52,103 nucleotides of DNA from an uncultured SAR116 cluster alpha proteobacterium (GCA_902596655.1 CACJUX010000013.1:1-52103); one strand, 5' to 3'; positions 38,030 to 44,802 are shown, counted from the first letter of the stretch. Notes: generated by a model from the sequence alone, not told the origin. Numbers and translations: made by a program.

Positions 38030-38251
38030 ATGACACAACTCGTCTTTGCCCTCGTGGTAACTGCAGGAGCGAATACGATATCAGTCGAACACTGGTCTGG
38101 CATCGAGACTTGCCTGTACTACGCGAGGAAACTCAATTCCCAACACGTCACACACTACAACCACACCCACACACCTGACGATAAAGAGATACACGCGCAG
38201 TGTATTCCCGTCCGTGTGAACCCCGACCTCGTCGAAATCTTTGATCACTAG
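38030..38251 (+). CDS. Small hypothetical phage protein
   Basis: 73 residues. It opens with a hydrophobic stretch (LVFALVVTAGANTIS) and has two cysteines (ETCLYYAR, AQCIPVRV) and a His/Thr-rich middle. It is followed 9 bases later by the 156-residue late gene in the same orientation, and is divergent from the secreted protein at 37997. Small proteins of this look sit near the lysis genes in marine podoviruses. No function is assigned. Confidence 0.5.
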   Translation: MTQLVFALVVTAGANTISVEHWSGIETCLYYARKLNSQHVTHYNHTHTPDDKEIHAQCIPVRVNPDLVEIFDH

Positions 38252-38260
38252 GAGCTGCCA

Positions 38261-38731
38261 ATGTTAGCTGAGCTGGCTGCAGCCAATGCTGCGTTCGGAA
38301 TAATCAAGACAACCCTCAGCAACTCAGGTGACATCCTCAAAGCCGGTAAGGCCATCTCAGACTTCGTAACCGCTAAGGATGCCCTGCAAAACAAGGCGAA
38401 CAAGAAAAAGAACAGCTTTTGGTCGAAGGTCGCTGGAAAAGACAGCGACGACCTCGAGGAGTTCATGGCCCTGGAGCAGATCAAGCAGAACGAGCAGCAG
38501 CTCAAAGAAGCGATGATCTACGTCGGTCGCGCTGGTCTCTGGCACGACTACGTTAAGTTTTGCGCCAAGGCTCGACAGGACAGAGCCGAAGCAGCAAAGG
38601 AACGCCAGAAGGCTAAGGATCAGCTGAAGGAAAACATCTTGATGGCACTGGCTTGGACAGCTGGCCTGGTGGCCGCTGCAGGAGCTGTATTCCTACTGTC
38701 ACTGATTTTGAAGAAGGCCGCAGGTGGATGA
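38261..38731 (+). CDS. Hypothetical phage late protein, C-terminal membrane anchor
   Basis: 156 residues, with AGGAG seven bases before ATG 38261. The N-terminal 50 residues form an Ala-rich helix. Then come a basic stretch (NKAKNKKKNSFW-type), an acidic helix LEEFMALEQIKQNEQQLKEA, RAGLWHDYVKFCAKAR, and a charged coiled coil. A membrane helix near the end (ILMALAWTAGLVAAAGAVFLL) is followed by KK. Proteins of this layout are common and unnamed in marine podoviruses. The topology (long soluble N-terminus, C-terminal anchor) does not fit a classical holin. Confidence 0.6.
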   Translation: MLAELAAANAAFGIIKTTLSNSGDILKAGKAISDFVTAKDALQNKANKKKNSFWSKVAGKDSDDLEEFMALEQIKQNEQQLKEAMIYVGRAGLWHDYVKFCAKARQDRAEAAKERQKAKDQLKENILMALAWTAGLVAAAGAVFLLSLILKKAAGG

Positions 38732-38869
38732 GGTTAGGGCCACTCATGGCGCGGAGGAGTTCGCCTGAGTGGCAAACCGAAAGTGCCTTTTATTCCCGCA
38801 TCAATGAAGGGTTAATTTTTATCTACCGTGCTGCAAAATTTGCATCGTTATACATGTAGGGAGACAACA

Positions 38870-39238
38870 TTGATCAACCTACTAATTCCAGCAGTCACCG
38901 AGCTTGCCTCGGGTTTCCTGAGCAACAGGAAAGAGAAGGCTGCTGCCAAACAGAAACTGGCTGTCGCCAAGATCGAAGCCCAGGTCACCAAGGTTCAGTC
39001 AGACGCTGGCTGGGAAGAGAAGGCAATCGACAGCTCGGCAAACAGCCTCAAAGACGAAGCCTGGACCATATGCTTCATCGTGATCATCGTCGCTTGCATG
39101 ATCCCCGATGCCCAGCCGTAAATAAAAGACGGCTTCCGTGTCCTCAAGGAAGACTGTCCTGAGTGGCTGTCGTGGGGCATCTTAGCGTCGATCGCCGCGA
39201 GCTTCGGTTTGAAGAGTATAGGGCAGTTTAAGAAATGA
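38870..39238 (+). pseudogene. Holin-like small membrane protein with internal ochre codon
   Basis: Starts at TTG 38870 after AGGGAG. The N-terminal part LIPAVTELASGFLSNRKEKAAAKQK, then a charged helix, then AWTICFIVIIVACMIPDAQP (membrane helix) runs to TAA at 39119-39121. The same frame continues open to TGA 39236-39238 as IKDGFRVLKEDCPEWLSWGILASIAASFGLKS, a second amphipathic/membrane segment. Phage proteins of this layout usually have both helices joined by a Tyr-containing turn, so the ochre probably replaced a Tyr codon. The stop overlaps the endolysin start (ATGA). Confidence 0.75.
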
Positions 39239-39744
39239 ATATTAACTTCGATAAATGTATGTCGCTGCTCCTCGAGCATGAAGGTGGTTTCGTAGACCAC
39301 CCAGATGACCCAGGTGGGATAACGAACCTCGGGATCACTAAGAAAACTTATGATAGTTTTTACGGTTCTGACATTGACGAGGAGGGGATGCGGAAGCTAA
39401 CGAAGTCTGATGTCGAACCGATTTACTGGAAAGACTACTGGCTAGCTAACAAGTGCCAGGAGCTGCCCTCCGGTGTCGACTGGATGGTAATGGATTGGGG
39501 AGTTAACTCTGGGCCAGCTCGAGCTGCAAAGGCACTACAAAGAGCTGTAGGAGCGTTTGAAGATGGTTCAATCGGACCCAAAACCCTTGAGGCCGTAGAG
39601 GCGTCAAATCGTGTCGATATCATCGAAGCGATGGCTAACGAACGGGAGGTTTTCTATCGGTCGTTAGCACACTTCGATACCTTTGGGCGAGGGTGGTTAC
39701 GACGCAACGATGAAACGATGGAACAAGCTCTTAACATGTCCTGA
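39235..39744 (+). CDS. Phage endolysin, GH108-type N-acetylmuramidase with peptidoglycan-binding domain
   Basis: Cleaves host peptidoglycan at lysis. The N-terminal GH108 domain carries the catalytic EGG motif (LLLEHEGGFVDHPDDPGG, Glu16) and NLGITKKTYDSF. The central VDWMVMDWGVNSGPARAAKALQ and the C-terminal PG_binding_3-like region (DGSIGPKTLEAVEA) are present. 169 residues, intact, no signal peptide, so release would need the holin, which is broken. It is the last phage gene before the right att. Confidence 0.88.
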   Translation: MNINFDKCMSLLLEHEGGFVDHPDDPGGITNLGITKKTYDSFYGSDIDEEGMRKLTKSDVEPIYWKDYWLANKCQELPSGVDWMVMDWGVNSGPARAAKALQRAVGAFEDGSIGPKTLEAVEASNRVDIIEAMANEREVFYRSLAHFDTFGRGWLRRNDETMEQALNMS

Positions 39745-39788
39745 AAAACTAGTCACAGGGCCAAAAAACAGGGGTAAAAACTAGTCAC
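39744..39788 (+). repeat. 13-bp direct repeats near right att, candidate integrase arm sites
   Basis: AAAAACTAGTCAC occurs at 39744-39756 and again at 39776-39788, 32 bases apart. GTCAC/GTGAC words also recur at 31221, 31233, 39901, 39921 and in the tRNA anticodon stem, consistent with recombinase arm-type sites flanking the core. Confidence 0.45.
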
Positions 39789-39863
39789 TTGCCTTTTTCA
39801 ACGGGGCATAAGATATCACACGAAAACTCACGAAAATAAAGTGTATACAAAGGGTTTTAACGC

Positions 39864-39892
39864 TGGACAGGGAATCGCTGAATCACTATATA
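39864..39892 (+). promoter_or_regulatory. Element-borne promoter for the reconstituted tRNA-Lys
   Basis: TGGACA (39864-39869), a 17-base spacer, TATATA (39887-39892), then AAG. It lies about 58 bases upstream of the intact tRNA, inside prophage sequence. It parallels the native promoter at 31072 in hexamers, spacing and distance to the tRNA, while the surrounding sequence differs. Confidence 0.6.
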
Positions 39893-39896
39893 AAGG

Positions 39897-39929
39897 TCAA
39901 GTGACTTTCTCGATTACAGGGTCACTTGA
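39897..39929 (+). repeat. Perfect 9-bp inverted repeat in the tRNA-Lys leader
   Basis: TCAAGTGAC (39897-39905) pairs with GTCACTTGA (39921-39929) across 15 bases. The same words occur in the tRNA anticodon arm, so it may be a recombinase site, a leader-RNA hairpin, or both. Confidence 0.6.
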
Positions 39930-39949
39930 CTACATCGGTAGACAAATGT

Positions 39950-40025
39950 GGGCGCGTAGCTCAGTTGGTAGAGCAAGTGACTTTTAATCACTGGGTCACA
40001 GGTTCGAATCCTGTCGCGCTCACCA
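39950..40025 (+). tRNA. tRNA-Lys(UUU)
   Basis: Complete cloverleaf, 76 bases including encoded CCA. The acceptor GGGCGCG pairs with CGCGCTC (one G-U). D arm GCTC/GAGC, anticodon stem AGTGA/TCACT, loop CTTTTAA with anticodon TTT at 39983-39985, T arm ACAGG-TTCGAAT-CCTGT, discriminator A. Its 5' portion and promoter are element-derived; its 3' half is the original chromosomal end. Confidence 0.97.
39955..39991 (+). repeat. Right copy of 37-bp att direct repeat
   Basis: Identical to 31160-31196. It lies wholly inside the intact tRNA-Lys, from the end of the acceptor strand to the 3' anticodon stem. Confidence 0.92.
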
Positions 40026-40072
40026 TCCTCCTATTTGTTGAAACCTTTATCCTACAACAAATAGGAGGATGG
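40023..40072 (+). repeat. Perfect 18-bp inverted repeat joined to the tRNA CCA end
   Basis: Bases 40023-40040 pair exactly with 40055-40072 across 14 bases; the left arm starts inside the encoded CCA. There is no T-run after it, so it is not a normal terminator. It could define the tRNA 3' trailer or belong to the att region of the second element. Confidence 0.8.
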
Positions 40073-40412
40073 ACTTATGGTTTCTGGTCGCCAGTGTTGG
40101 ACAATGTTGGACACCCCACACCGGAATTTCCGTTGTACACCGGAAAAACCGTTCATTTCGCCGGAAATTAAAGACGCCCTGCAGGTTCTATTTTATTGGA
40201 AAACACACCGACAAAACTTTTCTAGATTCGTCCAAATCAACACGTTTTCATAAGATAATTTGACAATTTCACGCTGTATCGCGCTTACCAAGTCAGACGC
40301 TTGAAACCATCGTATTTAACGTCTTTTTTATTTCCAGATCGGCAACGTCGCTAACGCATGTAACAAAAACATATTTTCTAGACCCCCTAATGCCAGGCCC
40401 GTTTTATCAAAA

Positions 40413-40466
40413 AGCGCGACGGTTGGTTTCGCCGCCCCGGTGGCCGTCAAATCGCTGGCTTTTTTA
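40413..40466 (+). terminator. Structured leader or intrinsic terminator upstream of the ABC operon
   Basis: Nested arms AGCG/CGCT and GACGG/CCGTC enclose a GC-rich loop, and six T follow at 40460. It lies 130 bases before the binding-protein start. It may simply end transcription from the tRNA, or act as an attenuator. It does not match the TPP riboswitch consensus. Confidence 0.45.
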
Positions 40467-40595
40467 TGCCAACCTGCGAAGATAATGCAGCGCAGTGAGA
40501 AAAAATAAGCACTATCGAAAGACGACAGATTGATATGCGATTAATATCCATGCGGGTCGCGATCAATAGGCCCAGAGACTTAGGAGTAACAAATA

Positions 40596-41609
40596 ATGTT
40601 CCACATAAACATAAAAGCGATCCTATTTGGGATTGCAGCAATTTTTGCGAGCGCCAGCAGCTACGCTACGACCAATGTCCAGTTCGCCTTGGACTGGAAG
40701 TTTGAGGGCCCCTCGGCGCCTTACTTCCTTGCCATTGACAACGGCCACTTCTCCGCCGCTGGTCTTGAGGTCGAAATCTCACCTGGAAAAGGATCTCTCG
40801 ACGCCATTCCAAAGGTAGCAACGGGCGCCTTTCCTATCGGGTTTGCCGACATCAATTCCCTGATCAAATTCCTTGACCAAAACCCCGGCGCGCCTGTGAC
40901 GGCGGTGATGATGGTTTATGACAAGCCACCATTCGCGGTGGTCGGGCGCAAGTCGCTTGGCATCAGCGGTCCTAGCGATCTTGAAGGATCGGTCCTCGGC
41001 GCACCACCACCCGACGGGGCCTGGGCACAATTCCCATCCTTCGCAAAGGCCAACAACATCGACATCGACAAGATCAAGGTCGAGCCGTTAGGTTTCCCGA
41101 CCCGCGAGCCGATGCTTGCCGAGGGCAAGGTCGATTCCGTCACCGGCTTCTCGTTTTCGTCCTACCTGAACCTAGTGCGTCTGGGTGTGCCAGAAAATGA
41201 CATCTCTACTATTCTGATGGCCGACCACGGTCTGAAGCTCTACGGCAATGCTGTGATTGTCAACACCGAGTATGCCGCAGCCAACGAAGCCACAGTGAGG
41301 GCATTCCTTGCAGCGGTTGCTGCAGGTTGGAAGGACGCCATAGCCAATCCCTCTGCCGCGGCGGCTGCTCTGGTGAAGCGGAACCCGGCGGCCGACGCAG
41401 CTCTTGAAGAGCGGCGCCTGAAGCTTGCCATCGACGCCAATGTGCTGACTGACTATGTGAAAACTAACGGCATGGGCGGGATCGATACAGCGCGATTTGC
41501 TGCTGCTATCGACCAGCTGAGCGAGACTTATGAATACAAGGCCGTGCCAAATGCTGCCTTGTACTTCACAGACACTTATTTGCCGTCCGGCAGATTCAAA
41601 TTGAACTAG
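40596..41609 (+). CDS. ABC transporter substrate-binding protein, NMT1/ThiY-like
   Basis: Periplasmic binding protein with a signal peptide (MFHINIKAILFGIAAIFASASSYA). The mature start VQFALDWKFEGPSAPYFLAIDNGHF is the NMT1/THI5 fold opening, in the same superfamily as pyrimidine (HMP, formylaminopyrimidine) and nitrate/sulfonate binders. LPSGRFKLN closes the 337-residue protein. ATG 40596 has TAGGAG upstream. It is the first gene of a three-gene importer, 58 bases before the ATPase. Thiamine-precursor binding is suggested by the fold and by the neighbouring thiBPQ, but the substrate is not proven. Confidence 0.8.
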   Translation: MFHINIKAILFGIAAIFASASSYATTNVQFALDWKFEGPSAPYFLAIDNGHFSAAGLEVEISPGKGSLDAIPKVATGAFPIGFADINSLIKFLDQNPGAPVTAVMMVYDKPPFAVVGRKSLGISGPSDLEGSVLGAPPPDGAWAQFPSFAKANNIDIDKIKVEPLGFPTREPMLAEGKVDSVTGFSFSSYLNLVRLGVPENDISTILMADHGLKLYGNAVIVNTEYAAANEATVRAFLAAVAAGWKDAIANPSAAAAALVKRNPAADAALEERRLKLAIDANVLTDYVKTNGMGGIDTARFAAAIDQLSETYEYKAVPNAALYFTDTYLPSGRFKLN

Positions 41610-41667
41610 AACATCGCATACATGCAGCCCAGTAACCTGGGCTGCATTCCACATATTGGCAGCATAA

Positions 41668-42471
41668 ATGAATATATTGAACGACAACGACCTAATCGTC
41701 ATCGACGGGGTTTCGCACACCTTCAACACCAATTCCGGGAATCTCCCAGTGCTGGACAGGCTGAGTCTCAGCGTGCCTGAAAACGGTTTCAGTGCCATCG
41801 TCGGTCCGTCTGGGTGCGGAAAGTCCACCGTTACGAGGCTTGTTGCCGGGCTTCTGAAGCCCGACGAGGGGAGTGTCTGGCTCCAGGGTGAGGAGGTAAC
41901 CTCGCCGCGCTCGACCGTTGGCATGGCTTTCCAGAATCCAGTCCTGCTGGAATGGCGCAGCATCATCAAGAACGTGTTACTGCCGCTGGAGATCGTGCCG
42001 AATGATCTCAGTGCGTCAGACCGCGAATCCCGTGCCAACGACTTGTTGAAACTTGTCGGGCTATCGGGCTTCGAGGACAAACGGCCATCTGAACTGTCAG
42101 GTGGGATGCGCCAGAGGGCCTCGCTATGTCGTGCGCTGGTCCACAGGCCGGAAGTTCTGATCCTTGACGAGCCTTTCGGCGCCCTTGATGCGTTCACGCG
42201 CGAGGACCTGTGGTTGACCATGCATCGACTTCGAGAGGAAGAGCCGTTCACCGGCGTGTTGATTACGCACGATTTGCGCGAGGCCATCTTCCTTGCCGAC
42301 CAGGTTATCGTTCTGTCTGGCCGGCCAGCGACGGTGCAGTACATTCAGTCCATGCCGCAGCAAGGGCCGCGATCCCTAGACCAGCTTTATAAACCGGAAG
42401 CTAACGAGATGCTGAACATCCTAAGGGAACAGATCAGGATTGCCCGCAAGGGTGAGGAGCCTGCGGCATGA
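41668..42471 (+). CDS. ABC transporter ATP-binding protein, NitT/TauT type
   Basis: Cytoplasmic ATPase of the NMT1-like importer. Walker A GPSGCGKSTVTRL, Q-loop AFQNPVLLEWRSI, signature LSGGMRQRASLCRAL, Walker B LILDEPFGALDAFTRE (typical of NitT/TauT ATPases), H-loop ITHDLREAIFLAD. 267 residues. The stop overlaps the permease start (ATGA at 42468), so translation is coupled. Confidence 0.9.
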   Translation: MNILNDNDLIVIDGVSHTFNTNSGNLPVLDRLSLSVPENGFSAIVGPSGCGKSTVTRLVAGLLKPDEGSVWLQGEEVTSPRSTVGMAFQNPVLLEWRSIIKNVLLPLEIVPNDLSASDRESRANDLLKLVGLSGFEDKRPSELSGGMRQRASLCRALVHRPEVLILDEPFGALDAFTREDLWLTMHRLREEEPFTGVLITHDLREAIFLADQVIVLSGRPATVQYIQSMPQQGPRSLDQLYKPEANEMLNILREQIRIARKGEEPAA

Positions 42472-43223
42472 GACAGGTATTCGTCCCCATCCTCGCGATG
42501 ATTATCTTCCTTTTGTTCTGGGAGGGACTGGTGTGGGTCAATGACTGGCCGAACTACAAGATGGCGTCACCAAGCGATCTCTGGCCGGCTTTCTGGCGGT
42601 TCAAGGGACTTTTTCTTACCTTCGGCTGGGAAACATTGTGGCGAACGGTAGTCGGTCTGCTGATCGCCATCGCCGTAGGTGTGTTGTTTGGCATGGTGAT
42701 GGGTTTCTCGAAGGTCATGCGTGAAGGCCTCTATCCACTGCTGGTAGGTTTCAACGCTATTCCCAAGGCCACGGTAGTGCCAATCGTGGCACTGATGTTT
42801 GTCGGCCAGCATGATCTGAACACGGTCTTAATCGCCTTTATGATCTCGTTCTTTCCGATCGCCGTTTCGGTCTCAATTGGTCTGTCGACGCTGGAGCCCG
42901 AATACCGTGATATTCTGCGTTCCCTCGGCGCATCGCAATTGACGATTTTCTGGAAGATAGCCTTGCCGAAGACACTGCCTGAATTCTTTGGGGCCCTGAA
43001 AGTGGCGGTAACACTTGCCTTCATCGGCACCAACCTCATGGAGATCGTTTCACCCCACGGTCGAGGTCTTGGTGCACTTTTCGACAGTGGCAAAACAAAT
43101 GCAGACTATCCGCTTATGTTTGCCGTCCTGATCGCGCTGGCGGTTCTTGGTATCGCACTTTACTACGTCGTGGTAGTTCTTGAAAAAATATTCGCTGGCT
43201 GGGCTGAAAGATCAACCGACTAG
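42468..43223 (+). CDS. ABC transporter permease, NitT/TauT type
   Basis: Inner-membrane channel subunit with about six helices. The N-terminal helix (VFVPILAMIIFLLFWEGLVW) is followed by the cytoplasmic WRTVVGLLIAIAVGVLFG. The coupling-helix region EYRDILRSLGASQLTIFWKIALPKTLPEFFGALK contains the EAA-type motif that contacts the ATPase. 251 residues, normal length. Last gene of the operon and of the second element. Confidence 0.9.
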   Translation: MRQVFVPILAMIIFLLFWEGLVWVNDWPNYKMASPSDLWPAFWRFKGLFLTFGWETLWRTVVGLLIAIAVGVLFGMVMGFSKVMREGLYPLLVGFNAIPKATVVPIVALMFVGQHDLNTVLIAFMISFFPIAVSVSIGLSTLEPEYRDILRSLGASQLTIFWKIALPKTLPEFFGALKVAVTLAFIGTNLMEIVSPHGRGLGALFDSGKTNADYPLMFAVLIALAVLGIALYYVVVVLEKIFAGWAERSTD

Positions 43224-43692
43224 GACGGCCCCCCCGGTTGGCCATACCAATGGCTATGGCATGCGGTTGTCGCACCTGTTCCTGTAATTTTATTTGCCGA
43301 GTCCAGACGTCTTTTATCCGTCGATTTCTGCCACAGCAAAGTATCTTTTGCGGTTTGCACGACCGCCTGCTGCGAAACATGCAACCATAAAAGGGAATAA
43401 ATGTTCGTTCAAGGTACTTGCGTTTGACCCAAAAGGTTGCCGGTGCGGCTTTTGGCAATTTTCGTCATGGCGATTGAGCAGTGAGCATATATCAAGATCC
43501 TAGCCGATTTTAACGCGATACCCATTTGTACTTATTGGACGAGCAGGATCGAGTGACAGTCCATTGCGTCCTCAAGCTTATGGATCCAAACATGGGGCTT
43601 ATTTACTAACCGGAAAACACACCGGGAGCAGGCTAGTTGATTCACCCTACATACATTGCTTTTATTGGAAAAATCGTGAACATTACAATGTC

Positions 43693-43704
43693 TCGCGCTC
43701 ACCA
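43693..43704 (+). repeat. 3'-end copy of tRNA-Lys, right att of second element
   Basis: TCGCGCTCACCA is identical to the last 12 bases of tRNA-Lys (40014-40025) and in the same orientation. It is followed 22 bases later by a strong terminator, as expected for the original downstream flank of the tRNA. Confidence 0.65.
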
Positions 43705-43725
43705 CCTGATTGTCAGGGTATAACA

Positions 43726-43755
43726 GCCCCCGGCCTTGCGGCGGGGGGGCTTTTA
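43726..43755 (+). terminator. Probable original tRNA-Lys terminator
   Basis: A GC-rich hairpin, GCCCCC against GGGGGGC with a GGCC/GGC inner part, is followed by TTTTA. It lies 22 bases after the 3'-end copy of the tRNA, so it probably terminated the tRNA before the second insertion separated them. Confidence 0.7.
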
Positions 43756-43869
43756 CGTTCAGCCCGCTCCAAAGGGAGGGAAAAGAGCTAAACCTGAACG
43801 CTCACATCCTGTCTATTGAGCGCCACCACACCGCCGTCTGGCCGGTGAGCGCGCAAAGAACTCAACAAT

Positions 43870-44040
43870 ATGCATCATCTGAAATATCACCATATGCAGT
43901 CTGTCGCCACCCATGTGAGCGAGGGAAACATGGCGGGTGCGGCTGTTATAACTCATGTCACGGAAGAAACTTACTTTGATGTCAGGCAATGCTTGATCCT
44001 CCTGAGTGCTAAAAAACCATGCTCTACAAGGTCACCATGA
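43870..44040 (+). pseudogene. Short possible relic (56 codons), serine-hydrolase-like start, doubtful
   Basis: ATG 43870 opens 56 codons. The segment VATHVSEGNMAGAAVITHVTEETYFDVR loosely recalls the N-terminus of beta-lactamase-family serine hydrolases, and sense is lost after about codon 42. The likeness is weak; it may be chance. Confidence 0.15.
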
Positions 44041-44178
44041 CCTTTCAATGTTCTGATAAATTTAATTAAGAGGATAATTTATTGAAAAATTATAAATCAA
44101 AATTCATACTAGGCTGAACAGCCGCTGCGAGGGCAATTTTATCAAAATCGGAACTCTTTCTGGACTCTTTGAGCTGCA

Positions 44179-44802
44179 CTAGCCGGCGGCGAGGCGCAGC
44201 TCGCGGCAACCCAGATAAGCCGCATCACGGGTGTCATGGCTGACCAGCACGGCCGCCATGTCATGCGAGGTGACAACGTCTTTCAGCGTATCAAAGCACT
44301 CTTTGCGCATCTCCCAGTCAAGCGCGCTGAAACTCTCATCAAGGAGCAGGATCGGGCGGGCGCGGATCAATGCACGAACAAGCGCAACACGCTGTTGCTG
44401 CCCACCAGAAATCTGCGACGGCATTCTGTGTTGCAGACCCTCGAGGCCAAGCTGGACAAAAAATTCATGAATTTTGACGAGACGCGCTGGCGTCACTTTT
44501 TCCTCCGGGCCAAGCCCGATCACTACATTGTCAAAACAGCTGAGATGAGCAAACAGATTGTCCGTCTGAAAAACTGTGGTCACGGGTCGCTGCCATGGCG
44601 GAAGGGGGCACAGGTCATCGCCATCCCAGCCAAGGCTCCCGGCAGTTGGAGCCTGAAAGCCGGCAATCAGTTCAAGCAGCGTTGTCTTGCCGACACCAGA
44701 CGGGCCCTGAACCGCCAGAATTTCACCGCGGGCAACGCTGAGATCATAGGTGAAATGCAGTTCCTCGCCCCAGCTGAACCGAAGTTCTTCAATCAGTAAC
44801 AT
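44179..44802 (-). CDS. thiQ: Thiamine ABC transporter ATP-binding protein
   Basis: Cytoplasmic ATPase of the ThiBPQ importer. Walker A GPSGVGKTTLLEL, Q-loop VFQTDNLFAHLSCFDNVVIGL (the ThiQ-like LFAHLS), signature ISGGQQQRVALVRAL, Walker B ILLLDESFSALD (Ser in place of the usual Pro), H-loop VSHDTRDA. 207 residues, short as ThiQ proteins are. Overlaps thiP by 14 bases. Last gene of the riboswitch-controlled thiBPQ operon. Confidence 0.88.
   Translation of the reverse strand: MLLIEELRFSWGEELHFTYDLSVARGEILAVQGPSGVGKTTLLELIAGFQAPTAGSLGWDGDDLCPLPPWQRPVTTVFQTDNLFAHLSCFDNVVIGLGPEEKVTPARLVKIHEFFVQLGLEGLQHRMPSQISGGQQQRVALVRALIRARPILLLDESFSALDWEMRKECFDTLKDVVTSHDMAAVLVSHDTRDAAYLGCRELRLAAG

Larger units (their letters stand above)
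31160..39991 (+). mobile_element. Degraded integrated prophage (about 8.8 kb) at tRNA-Lys
   Basis: Bounded by the 37-bp direct repeat. Gene order from left to right is integrase (broken), terminator, four-gene cargo operon, large virion protein (broken), two minus-strand secreted proteins among small late genes, a holin-like gene (broken) and an endolysin, ending at the right att. Capsid, portal, tail tube, large terminase and replication genes are missing. The retained right part resembles the late end of a T7-like marine podovirus. The flanking core genes are intact, so the breaks are more likely real decay than poor sequence. The att geometry is reversed: the element supplied the tRNA's promoter and 5' half. 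Confidence 0.85.
40026..43704 (+). mobile_element. Second insertion at the tRNA-Lys 3' end, carrying an ABC transporter (no integrase left)
   Basis: Runs from the 3' end of intact tRNA-Lys to a 12-bp copy of that end, TCGCGCTCACCA (40014-40025 and 43693-43704). Two further 13-base words occur near both ends: GGAAAACACACCG (40198 and 43612) and TTTTATTGGAAAA (40191 and 43660), as expected for recombinase arm sites. CCGGAAA-type words cluster at 40120-40175. The only genes inside are the three ABC transporter genes. The 570-base stretch 40026-40595 holds the inverted repeat, the arm words, a degenerate att copy (TCGCGCTTACCA, 40279-40290) and a leader hairpin, but no gene. Confidence 0.55.
43224..44178. 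other. 955-base stretch without a confident gene: element end, tRNA 3' copy, terminator, relics
   Basis: From left to right: noncoding DNA after the permease (43224-43600), the right arm words of the second element (43612-43672), the 12-bp tRNA 3'-end copy (43693-43704), a GC-rich terminator (43726-43755), a doubtful 56-codon relic (43870-44040), and an AT-rich stretch (44041-44110) with AAGAGG before a ten-codon TTG frame. No intact gene is supported. Confidence 0.6.

Noticed and set aside
31317-39121. Stop codon reassignment in the prophage (ochre at 31317 and 39119 and amber at 34713 all interrupt otherwise continuous frames)
   Set aside because: TAA also ends intact genes in the same element (32983, 33390, 36871), and frameshifts occur beside the stops. 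Ordinary decay explains all of it.
31160-39991. A complete or inducible prophage, or a phage satellite with its own packaging genes
   Set aside because: No capsid, portal, large terminase or replication gene is present, and integrase, virion protein and holin-like genes are broken.
39926-40171. A protein frame across the tRNA-Lys gene
   Set aside because: It is the translation of a tRNA and its flank, with no Shine-Dalgarno or family character.
40381-40595. A TPP riboswitch before the NMT1-like importer
   Set aside because: The conserved CTGAGA, GAACCTGA and GCGGAGG blocks are absent. Only a nested hairpin with a T-run is present.
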